A stretch of DNA of 64,000 bases, taken from NCBI RefSeq assembly GCF_024172165.1, contig NZ_JAMZEB010000002.1:7895501-7959500 (forward strand). Direction: 5' to 3'. A program made the position numbers and the translations under genes. Shown here in pieces: positions 8,793 through 17,312 of the stretch (positions are counted from its first letter, which is position 1; each line of letters begins with the position of its first letter). The notes under the pieces are model-generated. The model did not search any database. It was not told where the DNA came from and saw nothing but the letters and a program-made list of their open reading frames with translations. This DNA comes from Nonomuraea thailandensis. GTDB lineage: Bacteria; Actinomycetota; Actinomycetes; Streptosporangiales; Streptosporangiaceae.

Positions 8793-8913
8793 CCGCGCCC
8801 ACGCCTCCCGGGCCGCGGTGCCCCGGGGCGCCGGAGATCTGGCCGCGCAGCTCGTCCGGATGCTGGAGGAGCCTCCCGGAGAGCCGGCGGGCCCGCCGGG
8901 TGCCGGCGCCGCT

Positions 8914-11139
8914 CTACACCCCGGCCGTGACCGGCTCGCGCCGCTCCACCTCCGCGGGCTCGTCCTCCTCGTGCCCCTCCACCGACAGGTTGGGCAGGAT
9001 CCGGTCGAGCCACCGCGGGCACCACCAGTTGAGCCGGCCCAGCAGCACCATCGTGGCCGGCACCAGAAACCCGCGGATGATGGTGGCGTCCACGGCGATG
9101 GCCACGGCCAGCCCCACGCCGAACGTCTTGACCATGGCGTCCGGATAGGCGATGAACGCCACGAACACCGCCACCATGATCAGGGCGGCCGAGGTGATGA
9201 CGCGCCCGGTGGAGCCCAGCCCCTCGGCGACCGCCCGCGCGTTGTTCCCGTGCCGCAGGTACGACTGCCGCACCGCCGTCAGCAGGAACACCTCGTAGTC
9301 CATCGACAGCCCGAACAACACCGCGAACAGCATCAGCGGCACGTAGCTCTCGATGGGCACCGAGAAGAAGATCGTCTGCACGAACGAGGAGTTGACCGGC
9401 GGGTCCATGCCCACGAGCCCGCTGCCGAGCCCGATCGAGAACACCATGGCCAGCGCCCCGAAGGCGGCCCCCAGCGACACCAGGTTCATCACCGCCGCCT
9501 TGACGGCGACGATCGGCGCGCGGAAGGCCAGCAGCAGGAGCAGCGCGCTGAGCAGCACCACGACGCCGATGACCAGCGGGGTGCGCTCGTTCATGCGGTC
9601 GCCGGCGTCGGTCAGGCCGGCGACCTTGCCGCCGACGTGCACGTCGACCCCGGGCAGGGAGATGGCGCGCACGTCCCTGACCACCTGGGCGGAGCGTTCG
9701 TCGCTGGGCGCGTACTCGGGGATGGCCTGGATGAGCACCGAGCGGCCGGAGGTGTTGAGCTTGGGGTCGGAGACGAACTTCACGCCGTCGACGTCCTCCA
9801 CCTCACGGGCGAGGTCCTTCACCCGGGGGTCGTCGGCGTCGGGCACCTTGGCGGGCAGCTCGGCGACCACGATGAGCGGCCCGTTGAAGCCGGGGCCGAA
9901 GCCGGTGGCCATGAGCTCGTAGGCGCGCCGCGGCTCCGAGCCCTGCGTGCCGTAGCCCTCGTCGAGCGCGCCGAGCTGCAGCGCCAGCGCGGGAGCGGCG
10001 AGCGCGCCGAGCACGATGGTGCTGCCGATGAGGACCCGCCACGGGCGGCGCGCCACCCACGCGCCGAGGCCCGCCCAGCCGGAGCCGGCGGCGTGGGATC
10101 CTCCCGCACTGCGCAGGAGCGGGACCTTGAGCGAGTTGATGCGGTGGCCGAGCAGCCCGAGCAGGGCGGGCACGAGCGTGACCGAGGTGAGCACGGCGGC
10201 CACGACGGAGATGCCGGTGACCCAGCCGAGCGTGGCCAGCAGCGGGAACCCGGCCAGCAGCAGCGCGCTCAACGCGATGATGACGGTGCCGCCCGCGAAC
10301 ACGACGGCCCCGCCCGAGCTGGCCACGGTGCGGCGTACGGACTCCACCACCGGCACCCCTTCGGCGAGCAGGCGGCGGTGGCGCGACAGCAGGAACAGCG
10401 CGTAGTCGATGCCGACGCCGAGGCCGATCATCGTGGCCATGATGCCGGCCTGCTTGGGCATGTCCACGACCCAGCCGAGCAGCCCGATGACGCCGAGCCC
10501 CGAGGCCACGCTGATCAGCGCGGCGAAGATGGGGACGGTGGCGGCGACGAGCGTGCCGAAGGCGAACACGAGCACGAGCAGCGCGCAGACGATGCCGATG
10601 ATCTCGCTCGGCCCCGTCTTGATCTCCTTGTCGGCGGGGGTCGAGCTGTCGGCGGGCACCACTTCGAGCCCGGCCTCCCGCGCCGGCTGCGCGGCCTTCG
10701 ACAGCTCCTGGGTGGTCTGGGCGATCTTGTCGCTGTCGTTGCCCTCCATGCGGACGGTGATGAGGCCGATCTGCAGGTTGGAGGAGATGCCGCCGGCGCG
10801 GAACGGGGTCTCCACCTTGGTGACGTGCGGCATGGTGCGCAGCCGGTCCATGGCACGCTCCACGGCCTGCTTGCGCTCGTCCTCGATGAGCGGCCCGTCG
10901 GCGGAGTAGAGCAGGAGCTGCACCGTGCCGCCGGTGGCGTAGCCGGCGCCGAAGCCCTCCTTCATGAGGTCGTGGGCGCGCTGGGCGTCGGTGCCGGGGA
11001 TGCTGGCGTCGCTGTTCGTGGGGCTGGGGAAGGCGAGGCTGCCGCCCATCAGGGCCGCTGCGGCGATCACCCAGGTGACCAGCACGATCCAACCGTGCCG
11101 CGCGCACCAGCCGCCCAGCCGTCCCAGCAACCGCGTCAT
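8914..11139 (-). CDS. MMPL/RND-family membrane transporter
   Basis: 741-aa exporter with two MMPL repeats. Each has an N-terminal TM helix, a large extracytoplasmic loop and a block of five TM helices. Recognisable stretches are MATMIGLGVGIDYALFLLSRHRRLL in the first block and LFGLSMDYEVFLLTAVRQ in the second, with the acidic residue typical of proton-coupled RND transporters. Actinobacterial MMPL proteins export lipids, siderophores or drugs. It diverges from a TetR gene across 99 bp with a clear operator, so it is probably induced by its export substrate. Confidence 0.93.
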   Translation of the reverse strand: MTRLLGRLGGWCARHGWIVLVTWVIAAAALMGGSLAFPSPTNSDASIPGTDAQRAHDLMKEGFGAGYATGGTVQLLLYSADGPLIEDERKQAVERAMDRLRTMPHVTKVETPFRAGGISSNLQIGLITVRMEGNDSDKIAQTTQELSKAAQPAREAGLEVVPADSSTPADKEIKTGPSEIIGIVCALLVLVFAFGTLVAATVPIFAALISVASGLGVIGLLGWVVDMPKQAGIMATMIGLGVGIDYALFLLSRHRRLLAEGVPVVESVRRTVASSGGAVVFAGGTVIIALSALLLAGFPLLATLGWVTGISVVAAVLTSVTLVPALLGLLGHRINSLKVPLLRSAGGSHAAGSGWAGLGAWVARRPWRVLIGSTIVLGALAAPALALQLGALDEGYGTQGSEPRRAYELMATGFGPGFNGPLIVVAELPAKVPDADDPRVKDLAREVEDVDGVKFVSDPKLNTSGRSVLIQAIPEYAPSDERSAQVVRDVRAISLPGVDVHVGGKVAGLTDAGDRMNERTPLVIGVVVLLSALLLLLAFRAPIVAVKAAVMNLVSLGAAFGALAMVFSIGLGSGLVGMDPPVNSSFVQTIFFSVPIESYVPLMLFAVLFGLSMDYEVFLLTAVRQSYLRHGNNARAVAEGLGSTGRVITSAALIMVAVFVAFIAYPDAMVKTFGVGLAVAIAVDATIIRGFLVPATMVLLGRLNWWCPRWLDRILPNLSVEGHEEDEPAEVERREPVTAGV

Positions 11140-11164
11140 CGCTCAGCCCCCACTCGACGGCCGT

Positions 11165-11182
11165 CCTGTACGGTCGTACAGG
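11165..11182. promoter_or_regulatory. TetR-type operator between MMPL and TetR genes
   Basis: CCTGTACG-GT-CGTACAGG is a perfect 8-bp inverted repeat with a 2-bp centre, 26 bp upstream of the MMPL start and 57 bp upstream of the TetR start. A second half-site-like ATACGA lies at 11185-11190. Position and symmetry fit the binding site of the adjacent TetR repressor. Confidence 0.7.
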
Positions 11183-11238
11183 CCATACGATAAAACGGGA
11201 GGTGTCCGGAAGGCTCGCTCCCGCAGGGAAATGAGACG

Positions 11239-11766
11239 ATGACCACATCATCCGACGACACCCGCACCCGGATCCTGGCGGCCGCCCGAGAGCTGTTCGC
11301 CGAGCGCGGCTACGCGGCCACCTCCCTGTCCGACATCGCCGCCGCGGTCGGGCTGACCAAGACCGCGGTCGCCTACCACTTCCATCCGAAGGACCGGCTG
11401 GCGCTGGAGCTGCTGTCCCCGGTGGCGGGCGACATGCTGGCGCTGCTCGACGCGCCGTACGCGAGCCGGGCCGAGTTCGTCGAGGCGCTGGTGGAGTTCG
11501 CGGTGCGTTACCGGTCGGTGATCCGGCTGTTCATGGAGGACCTGGCCGCGGACGACGCCACGACGGCGCCCGGCTCCGAACGCGACCAGATCAGGACGTT
11601 CAGGGACACCATCTACGCCAAGCTCGTCGGCGACGACCCCGGCCCCGAGATCAGGCTCAAGAGCTGGGCCCTGCTCGGCGCGTTGCAGTGGGGGGCGGTC
11701 AAGACGATGGACCTGCCGGAGGAGCAGGTGCGCGACGTCCTCCTCAGGATCGCCGGAGCCTTCTAG
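11239..11766 (+). CDS. TetR-family transcriptional regulator
   Basis: 175-aa repressor with the TetR helix-turn-helix at about 8-55 (TRILAAARELFAERGYAATSLSDIAAAVGLTKTAVAYHF). The C-terminal ligand domain is short and has no recognised subfamily. It is divergent from the MMPL transporter and probably controls both genes through the palindrome at 11165-11182. Its last codons and TAG stop lie in the first unit of a four-unit 36-bp tandem repeat that runs into the next, convergent gene. Confidence 0.92.
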   Translation: MTTSSDDTRTRILAAARELFAERGYAATSLSDIAAAVGLTKTAVAYHFHPKDRLALELLSPVAGDMLALLDAPYASRAEFVEALVEFAVRYRSVIRLFMEDLAADDATTAPGSERDQIRTFRDTIYAKLVGDDPGPEIRLKSWALLGALQWGAVKTMDLPEEQVRDVLLRIAGAF

Positions 11767-11889
11767 TGCCCAGGAGCTCGAAGGATCACCGGAGCCTTCT
11801 GGTGCCCCGGAGCTCGAAGGATCACCGGAGCCTTCTGGTGCCCCGGAGCTCGAAGGATCGCCGGAGCCTTCAGAGCCCCAGGATCTCGC
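11746..11889. repeat. Four tandem 36-bp units bridging the TetR and ROK 3' ends
   Basis: Units start at 11746, 11782, 11818 and 11854; the two middle ones are identical. Unit 1 contains the TetR stop and unit 4 contains the ROK stop on the opposite strand. Each unit has GAAGG...CCTTC and CACC...GGTG inverted elements, so the array could fold as a series of small hairpins and act as a bidirectional terminator. Confidence 0.9.
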
Positions 11890-12967
11890 GTTCGACGTGG
11901 TCGAGCGCCAGGCGTACCGCGCCGATCGCCACCCCCTCGTCGCCGAACGTGGAGGTCACCACCTCCGGCGCGCTCACGCACAGCTCGGCCAGGTGCCGGC
12001 GCAGCGGTTCGAGCAGCACGTCGCCGGCGCGCGCGTACCCCCCGCCGAGGACCAGCAGGTCGGGGTCGACGGCCAGGACGAGCGCCGAGGCGCCGATGGC
12101 CAGGTTCTCGGCGTAGCGGTCCACCCGGCGCACCGCGTCGCGCTCACCCCCCAGCGCCGCCTCGAAGACCTCCGCCGCCGAGGCGTCCTTGACCAGCTCG
12201 CGGGCGGCGTCCTCCCAGCCGACCTGCCGCAGCGTGCCGATCTCGCCGGCCGCGCCGCTACGCCCGGGATGCAGCCGGCCGCCGATCAGGATGCCGGCGC
12301 CCGCCCGGTGGCCGATCAGCACGTACACGACGTCCGCGGCGTGCTGGGCGCTGCCGCGCCAGTGCTCGGCGAGCGCGGCCAGGTTCGCGTCGTTGGCGGC
12401 GAGCGCGGTGCAGCCGAACCAGCGGCCGGCCAGCCCGGCCAGGTCCACGCCCGTCCAGCCGGGCAGGGTGATCGACAGTGACACGCGGCCCGTCCTGTCC
12501 ACGATGCCGGAGGTGCCGGCGGCCACCGTCCAGATCCGCCTGCGTGCGACGCCCGCGCCGTCCACGCACCTCAGCGCCGCGCGCTCGGCGGCCTCCAGCC
12601 GCTCGTGGGCCGCGGCGTCGCCGGAGACCTCGGCCCGCTCCCAGGCGATCACCTCGCCGTTGAGGTCGGCCAGCGCCGCCACGATGGCCTCGCCGCCGAC
12701 CTCCACGCCCACGACGTACCCGGCGTCCGCCCGGAAGCCGAACCTGCGCGCCGGCCGCCCCATCACGCCCTCGTCGGGCGGCACCTCGCGGACGTAGCCA
12801 CGTTCGCCCAGCTCGTCGAGCACCGCCTCCACCGTCTGCCGGGACAGGCCGGTGACTCGGCCGAGCTGGGTCAGCGTGGCCACGCCGGCGCGGCGCAGCG
12901 CCGCGAGGGTGACCTGGGTGTTCACCTTCCGCAGCAGCGACGCGTCACCCGGCCGGAGCTCGGTCAC
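11870..12967 (-). CDS. ROK-family transcriptional regulator
   Basis: 365-aa repressor/kinase-fold protein. A winged helix at about 10-70 (LTQLGRVTGLSRQTVEAVLDELGERGYV) is followed by a ROK actin-like ATPase domain (VGVEVGGEAIVAALADLNGEVI onward). The zinc-binding motif usual in ROK proteins (CxCGxxGCxE) is missing: after GAAGEIG the sequence continues TLRQVGWEDAARELV. It starts with GTG at 12967 and diverges from the dehydrogenase/sugar ABC operon, which it probably represses until a sugar or phosphosugar binds. Confidence 0.9.
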   Translation of the reverse strand: MTELRPGDASLLRKVNTQVTLAALRRAGVATLTQLGRVTGLSRQTVEAVLDELGERGYVREVPPDEGVMGRPARRFGFRADAGYVVGVEVGGEAIVAALADLNGEVIAWERAEVSGDAAAHERLEAAERAALRCVDGAGVARRRIWTVAAGTSGIVDRTGRVSLSITLPGWTGVDLAGLAGRWFGCTALAANDANLAALAEHWRGSAQHAADVVYVLIGHRAGAGILIGGRLHPGRSGAAGEIGTLRQVGWEDAARELVKDASAAEVFEAALGGERDAVRRVDRYAENLAIGASALVLAVDPDLLVLGGGYARAGDVLLEPLRRHLAELCVSAPEVVTSTFGDEGVAIGAVRLALDHVEREILGL

Positions 12968-13025
12968 TTATGAGACCCTTTCCCATAACTTCCCTATTGA
13001 CGGCTACCAGCGTGGATCCTAGCAT
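12966..13025 (+). promoter_or_regulatory. Promoter of the dehydrogenase/sugar ABC operon with ROK operator candidate
   Basis: TTGACG (12997-13002), 17 nt and TAGCAT (13020-13025) form a good sigma70-like promoter for the + operon. Just upstream ACTTATG (12966-12972) and CATAACT (12984-12990) make an imperfect inverted repeat that overlaps the ROK start codon. It is a reasonable operator for that regulator, though a weak one by symmetry. Confidence 0.5.
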
Positions 13026-13069
13026 CGGCCGACATACGTGAATTGGTTACATATGTGGGAGGCACTCGG

Positions 13070-14299
13070 ATGGTGACGCTCGCCGTCGTCGGGGCGGGTT
13101 CGCGGGGGACCTCCTACGGCCGCCACGCCACCGCGACCGGCAGGGCCCGGGTGGTCGCGGTGGCCGATCCGCTCGGCAACCGTCGCGACAGGTTCCCGGA
13201 CGCCGTGCCGTACGCGGACTGGCGGGAGCTGGCCGCGCTGCCCCGGCAGGCGGACGCGGTGGTCATCGCCACGCAGGATCGCGATCACGTCGAGCCCGCG
13301 GTGCGCTTCGCCGCACTGGGTTACGACATCCTGCTGGAGAAGCCGATGGCCGTCTCCGAGGACGACTGCCGCGCCATCGTGACGGCGGCCGAGCGCTCGG
13401 GCGCGGTGTTCGCGGTGTGCCACGTGCTGCGTTACACCCCGTACACGCGGGCTCTGAAGGGCCTGCTCGACGCGGGGCGGATCGGGGAGATCGTCAGCGT
13501 CCAGCACCTGGAGCCGGTCGGATGGTGGCACCAGGCGCACTCGTACGTGCGGGGGAACTGGCGGCGGGCCGACGAGGCCACGTTCATGCTGCTGGCCAAG
13601 TCGTGCCACGACCTCGACTGGCTGGTCCACCTCACGGGCAAGCAGGTCAGGCGCGTCTCCTCGTTCGGCGGCCTGCACCACTTCCGGCCTGAGAACCGCC
13701 CGGCGGGCGCCGCGGACCGCTGCCTGGACTGCTCCGTCGAGCCCGGCTGCCCGTACTCGGCCGCGCGCATCTACCTCCCGCTCGCCGGCGAGCACGCCTG
13801 GCCGCTGTCCGTGCTCACGGACGACGTCTCCGAGGCCGGGGTGCGGGAGGCGCTCAGGACCGGCCCGTACGGCAGGTGCGTCTACGCCTGCGACAACGAC
13901 GTGGTGGACCACCAGGTGGTGAACCTGGAGTTCGAGGGCGGCACGACCGCGTCGTTCACGATGACCGGGTTCACGCCGGCGCAGCACCGGCAGACCCGGA
14001 TCTTCGGCACCCGCGGCTCCATCGACGGCGACGGCGACCGCCTGACCGTCCACGACTTCGTCACCGGCCGCTCCTCCGTCGTCGACACCCGCCCGAGCGG
14101 CGACGGCACGGCCAGGGGCGGGCACGGGGGCGGCGACGAAGCGCTGGTGGAGGCGTTCCTGACGGCGGTGGCCACGCGCGACCGCACGCCGATCCTCTCC
14201 TCGCCGGCCGAGAGCCTGCACAGCCACCTCATCGCCTGGGCCGCGGAGCGCTCGCGGCTGACCGGCGAGACCGTACCCCTGGAAGGAACCCCCCAATGA
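13070..14299 (+). CDS. Gfo/Idh/MocA-family dehydrogenase
   Basis: 409-aa NAD(P)-dependent sugar or polyol oxidoreductase. The Rossmann fold opens at the N-terminus (TLAVVGAGSRGTSYG), and the family EKP motif appears in DILLEKPMAVSE near 92-103. The C-terminal domain is the beta-sheet substrate fold and includes Cys residues (DRCLDCSVEPGCPYS) that look like an added metal-site loop. ATG 13070 follows GGGAGG by 7 nt. Its stop overlaps the next start (ATGA). It is the first gene of a sugar uptake operon and probably oxidises the imported sugar. Confidence 0.88.
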   Translation: MVTLAVVGAGSRGTSYGRHATATGRARVVAVADPLGNRRDRFPDAVPYADWRELAALPRQADAVVIATQDRDHVEPAVRFAALGYDILLEKPMAVSEDDCRAIVTAAERSGAVFAVCHVLRYTPYTRALKGLLDAGRIGEIVSVQHLEPVGWWHQAHSYVRGNWRRADEATFMLLAKSCHDLDWLVHLTGKQVRRVSSFGGLHHFRPENRPAGAADRCLDCSVEPGCPYSAARIYLPLAGEHAWPLSVLTDDVSEAGVREALRTGPYGRCVYACDNDVVDHQVVNLEFEGGTTASFTMTGFTPAQHRQTRIFGTRGSIDGDGDRLTVHDFVTGRSSVVDTRPSGDGTARGGHGGGDEALVEAFLTAVATRDRTPILSSPAESLHSHLIAWAAERSRLTGETVPLEGTPQ

Positions 14300-15534
14300 A
14301 GGCCATGCACGTCACCGCCGCCGCGCTGGCACTCGGCGCGGGCCTGGTCGCCTGCGGCTCGCCGGCGCCGGAAGCGCCGGCACAGGCCCGTGGACCCATC
14401 ACGTTCCTCGGCGGCAAGTTCGAGGCCGAGTCCGTGCAGAAGATCGTCGATGCCTGGAACGCCGCCCACCCGGACGAGAAGGCCAGTGTCGTGCTGCTGC
14501 CGGAGAGCGCCGACGAGCAGCGCCGCAAGCTCATCCAGAACGCGCAGACCAAGTCCGACGCCGGGGACGTCATGCTCATCGACGCGGTGTGGACCAGCGA
14601 GTTCGCCGCGAACCGGTGGGTGGAGGAGCTGAAGCTGGACACCACCGGCTTCCTGCCCACCACCATCGAGACGGCGAAATATCGCGACAAGCTGTACGCG
14701 ATGCCCGTCTTCACCGGCACCGGCCTGCTCTACTACCGCACCGACCTGGTCAAGGAGCCCCCCAGGACCTGGGCCGAGATGAAGCGGATCTGCGACGAGG
14801 TCCTGCCGAAGCAGAAGGGCATGAGCTGCTACGGCGGCCAGTTCGACAAGTACGAGGGCCTGACCGTGAACTTCTCCGAGGCCGTCGCCTCGGCCGGCGG
14901 CGAGCTCCTCGACTCCTCCGGGCAGCCGCAGCTCACGAGCGAGGCGGCCAAGCAGGCCGCACGGTTCCTGGCCGACGGGTTCAGGAGCGGGATGATCCCG
15001 AAGGAGGCGATCACGTACAAGGAGGAGGAGGGACGGGTCGCCTTCCAGGAGGGCAAGCTGCTCTTCTACCGCAACTGGGCCTACGGCTACGAGGCCGCGC
15101 AGAAGACCGACGGCTCCAGCAAGGTGAACGGCAGGTTCGACGTCGCCCCCATCCCCGGGCTCGACGGGCCGGGCGCGGGCACGCTCGGCGGGAACAACCT
15201 GGCCGTCTCCGCCTTCTCCAAGCACAAGCAGACGGCGCAGGACTTCGTCGCGTTCATGACCAGCGCCGAGCAGATCGCGGCGTTCGCGCGGACGAGCTCG
15301 ATGCCGGTGCCCCGCACCGCGATCTACGAGGACCCGGCGATGATCGAGAAGTATCCGTACCTGCCCGCGCTGAAGGAGGGCATCCTCGCGGCCAGGCCCC
15401 GCCCCGCGGCGGTCCGGTACGGTGACGTCACCGCCGCCATCCAGGAGTCCGCGTACGCCATCGTCACCGGCGCCAAGCCGGTCGAGCAGGGCCTGTCGGA
15501 GCTCCAGGCCGCGCTCGGGCCCCTGCTCAAGTGA
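14296..15534 (+). CDS. Sugar ABC transporter substrate-binding lipoprotein
   Basis: 412-aa SBP_bac_1/MalE-like lipoprotein. The signal peptide (MKAMHVTAAALALGAGLVAC) ends at the lipid-modified Cys20. The mature part contains PITFLGGKFEAESVQKIVDAWN and ends with a helical lobe. It binds an oligo- or monosaccharide outside the cell and passes it to the two downstream permeases. It is coupled by 4-nt overlaps to the genes on both sides. Confidence 0.92.
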   Translation: MKAMHVTAAALALGAGLVACGSPAPEAPAQARGPITFLGGKFEAESVQKIVDAWNAAHPDEKASVVLLPESADEQRRKLIQNAQTKSDAGDVMLIDAVWTSEFAANRWVEELKLDTTGFLPTTIETAKYRDKLYAMPVFTGTGLLYYRTDLVKEPPRTWAEMKRICDEVLPKQKGMSCYGGQFDKYEGLTVNFSEAVASAGGELLDSSGQPQLTSEAAKQAARFLADGFRSGMIPKEAITYKEEEGRVAFQEGKLLFYRNWAYGYEAAQKTDGSSKVNGRFDVAPIPGLDGPGAGTLGGNNLAVSAFSKHKQTAQDFVAFMTSAEQIAAFARTSSMPVPRTAIYEDPAMIEKYPYLPALKEGILAARPRPAAVRYGDVTAAIQESAYAIVTGAKPVEQGLSELQAALGPLLK

Positions 15535-16442
15535 GGCCCCGATCGTCGTGGTGGCCGGCCGCCGCCCTGCTGTCGCCCACCATGCTCGTGCTCGCTCTCG
15601 TGGTCTTCTACCCGCTGGTCGCGGCCCTGCGGCAGTCGTTCTACGAGAGCGGGCAGCGCCTGGACGCCGACGGGTTCGTGGTGGAGGGCGAGTGGTTCGC
15701 GGGGCTGGCGAACTACGCCGGCGTGGTGGAGCAGCGCTTCCTGAACGCCGCGCTCAACACCACGCTCTTCACCGTGGTGACGGTCTGCCTGGAGGTCGTG
15801 CTCGGGGTGGCGATGGCGCTGGTCATGCGGCGCGCGTTCAGGGGGCGGGCGCTCCTGCGGGCCAGCATCCTCATCCCGTGGGCGGTGCCGACCGCCGTGG
15901 CGGGCCTGATGTGGAAGTGGATCTTCCAGGCGGACGGGGTGGCCAACGCGCTGCTCGGCACCGGGATCCTCTGGACGGCCGACGGCCCCTGGGCCAAGCT
16001 CGCGGTGGTCCTCGCCGACACCTGGAAGACGGCCCCGTTCGTGGGGCTGCTCGTGCTGGCCGGCCTGCAGATCATCCCCGCAGAGGTGTACGAGGCGGCC
16101 CGGGTGGACGGGGCCAGGGCGTGGCAGACGTTCTGGCGGGTCACGTTGCCGCTGGTCAAGCCCGCTCTGCTGGTGGCCGTGCTGTTCCGGCTGATGGACG
16201 CGCTGCGCGTCTTCGACCTGCCGTACGTGATGGTGGGGCCGCGCAAGCAGTCCGTGGAGACGCTGTCCGGGCTGATCTGGGACGAGGCGACCCGGGTGCA
16301 CTACGGGCCCGCGTCGGCCTACGGGACGGCGTTGTTCGTCTACATCGCGGTGATCGCGTTCGTGTTCGTGAAGCTGCTCGGGGCCGACCTGCTGAGTGAC
16401 GTGCGGGTGCGGCGGCGGGAGGGGAGCGCCCGTGTGGCGTAG
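15531..16442 (+). CDS. Sugar ABC transporter permease (MalF/UgpA type)
   Basis: 303-aa membrane subunit with six predicted TM helices. The cytoplasmic EAA loop that docks to the ATPase is visible as EVYEAARVDGARAWQTFWR near 188-206. GTG 15531 overlaps the binding-protein stop (GTGA). It works with the MalG-type partner directly downstream. Confidence 0.92.
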   Translation: MRPRSSWWPAAALLSPTMLVLALVVFYPLVAALRQSFYESGQRLDADGFVVEGEWFAGLANYAGVVEQRFLNAALNTTLFTVVTVCLEVVLGVAMALVMRRAFRGRALLRASILIPWAVPTAVAGLMWKWIFQADGVANALLGTGILWTADGPWAKLAVVLADTWKTAPFVGLLVLAGLQIIPAEVYEAARVDGARAWQTFWRVTLPLVKPALLVAVLFRLMDALRVFDLPYVMVGPRKQSVETLSGLIWDEATRVHYGPASAYGTALFVYIAVIAFVFVKLLGADLLSDVRVRRREGSARVA

Positions 16443-17238
16443 GGCGGGAATGATCGGCATCGCGCTGTACTGCCTGGTGCCGTTCTACTGGATGGTGGTG
16501 TCGAGCTTCCGCCGCACCGCCGATATTTACGACAAATCGCCATTTCCTAGCCCGTGGTCGCTGGAGTCGTACGAGGCGGTGTTCGCCCCGGACCTCGGCT
16601 TCGGGCAGTCGCTCCTCAACAGCCTCGTCGTGGCCGGCGTCACCACCACGGTGACCCTGGTCGTGGGCACCCTGGCCGCCTACGCGCTGGCCCGGCTGGC
16701 CTTCCGCGGCAAGAACGTCGTCCTCGCCCTGGTCATCGCCGTTTCCATGTTCCCGGGGGCGCTGCTCATCGTGCCGCTGCTGGAGCTGTTCACGACGATC
16801 GGGTGGATCAACACGTACCAGGCGATGATCGTCCCGTCGATGTCGTTCGCGCTGCCGCTGACCATCTGGAACCTGACGACGTTCTTCCGGCAGCTGCCGT
16901 ACGAGCTGGAGCAGGCCGCCATGATCGACGGCTGCACGGCGTTCGCCGCCTTCTGCCGCGTCATGCTGCCCCTGGCCGCGCCCGGCGTCTTCACCACGGC
17001 GATCCTGGCGTTCATCGCGACCTGGAACGAGTTCATCATCGCGGTCACCATGATCAACGATCAGGCGCGGCAGACGGCGACCGTCCGGATCGCGCAGTTC
17101 ACGGGCGCCGCCAAGTTCGACACCCCCTTCGGCACGCAGATGGCCGCCGGGGTGCTGGTCACCCTTCCCCTCGTGCTGCTGGTGCTGTTCTTCCAGCGCC
17201 GGATCGTGGCGGGGCTGACGGCGGGAGCGCTGAAGTAG
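16432..17238 (+). CDS. Sugar ABC transporter permease (MalG/UgpE type)
   Basis: 268-aa second permease. The EAA loop reads ELEQAAMIDGCTAFAAFCR, followed by LPLAAPGVFTTAILAFIATWNEF, both standard for this subunit. GTG 16432 is chosen because GGGAGGGGAG precedes it; it overlaps the previous gene by 11 bp. No ATPase gene follows, as in many actinomycete sugar operons that share one ATPase (MsiK type) encoded elsewhere. The stop is followed by two more in-frame TAG triplets at 9-bp steps. Confidence 0.92.
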   Translation: MWRRAGMIGIALYCLVPFYWMVVSSFRRTADIYDKSPFPSPWSLESYEAVFAPDLGFGQSLLNSLVVAGVTTTVTLVVGTLAAYALARLAFRGKNVVLALVIAVSMFPGALLIVPLLELFTTIGWINTYQAMIVPSMSFALPLTIWNLTTFFRQLPYELEQAAMIDGCTAFAAFCRVMLPLAAPGVFTTAILAFIATWNEFIIAVTMINDQARQTATVRIAQFTGAAKFDTPFGTQMAAGVLVTLPLVLLVLFFQRRIVAGLTAGALK

Positions 17239-17257
17239 CGCAAGTAGCCCCATTAGC
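17231..17257 (+). repeat. Three 9-bp units each carrying an in-frame TAG
   Basis: TAG triplets fall at 17236, 17245 and 17254, all in the frame of the permease gene, within near-repeats TGAAGTAGC / GCAAGTAGC / CCATTAGCG. This is the shortest case of a repeated gene 3' end seen in this window. Confidence 0.5.
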
Positions 17258-17312
17258 GGCACGGCACCCGGAATACTGAAGTGCCAGACCTCACCGACGG
17301 AGGGGGGCCACG

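Noticed and set aside
8818..8913. Possible gene remnant (DLAAQLVRMLEEPPGEP) after the small secreted protein
   Set aside because: Too short and without a recognisable family; the perfect CCGGCGGGCCCGCCGG at 8884-8899 has no loop and is expected at this GC content.
11746..11889. Possible CRISPR array
   Set aside because: Units are directly adjacent with no unique spacers, and there are no cas genes.
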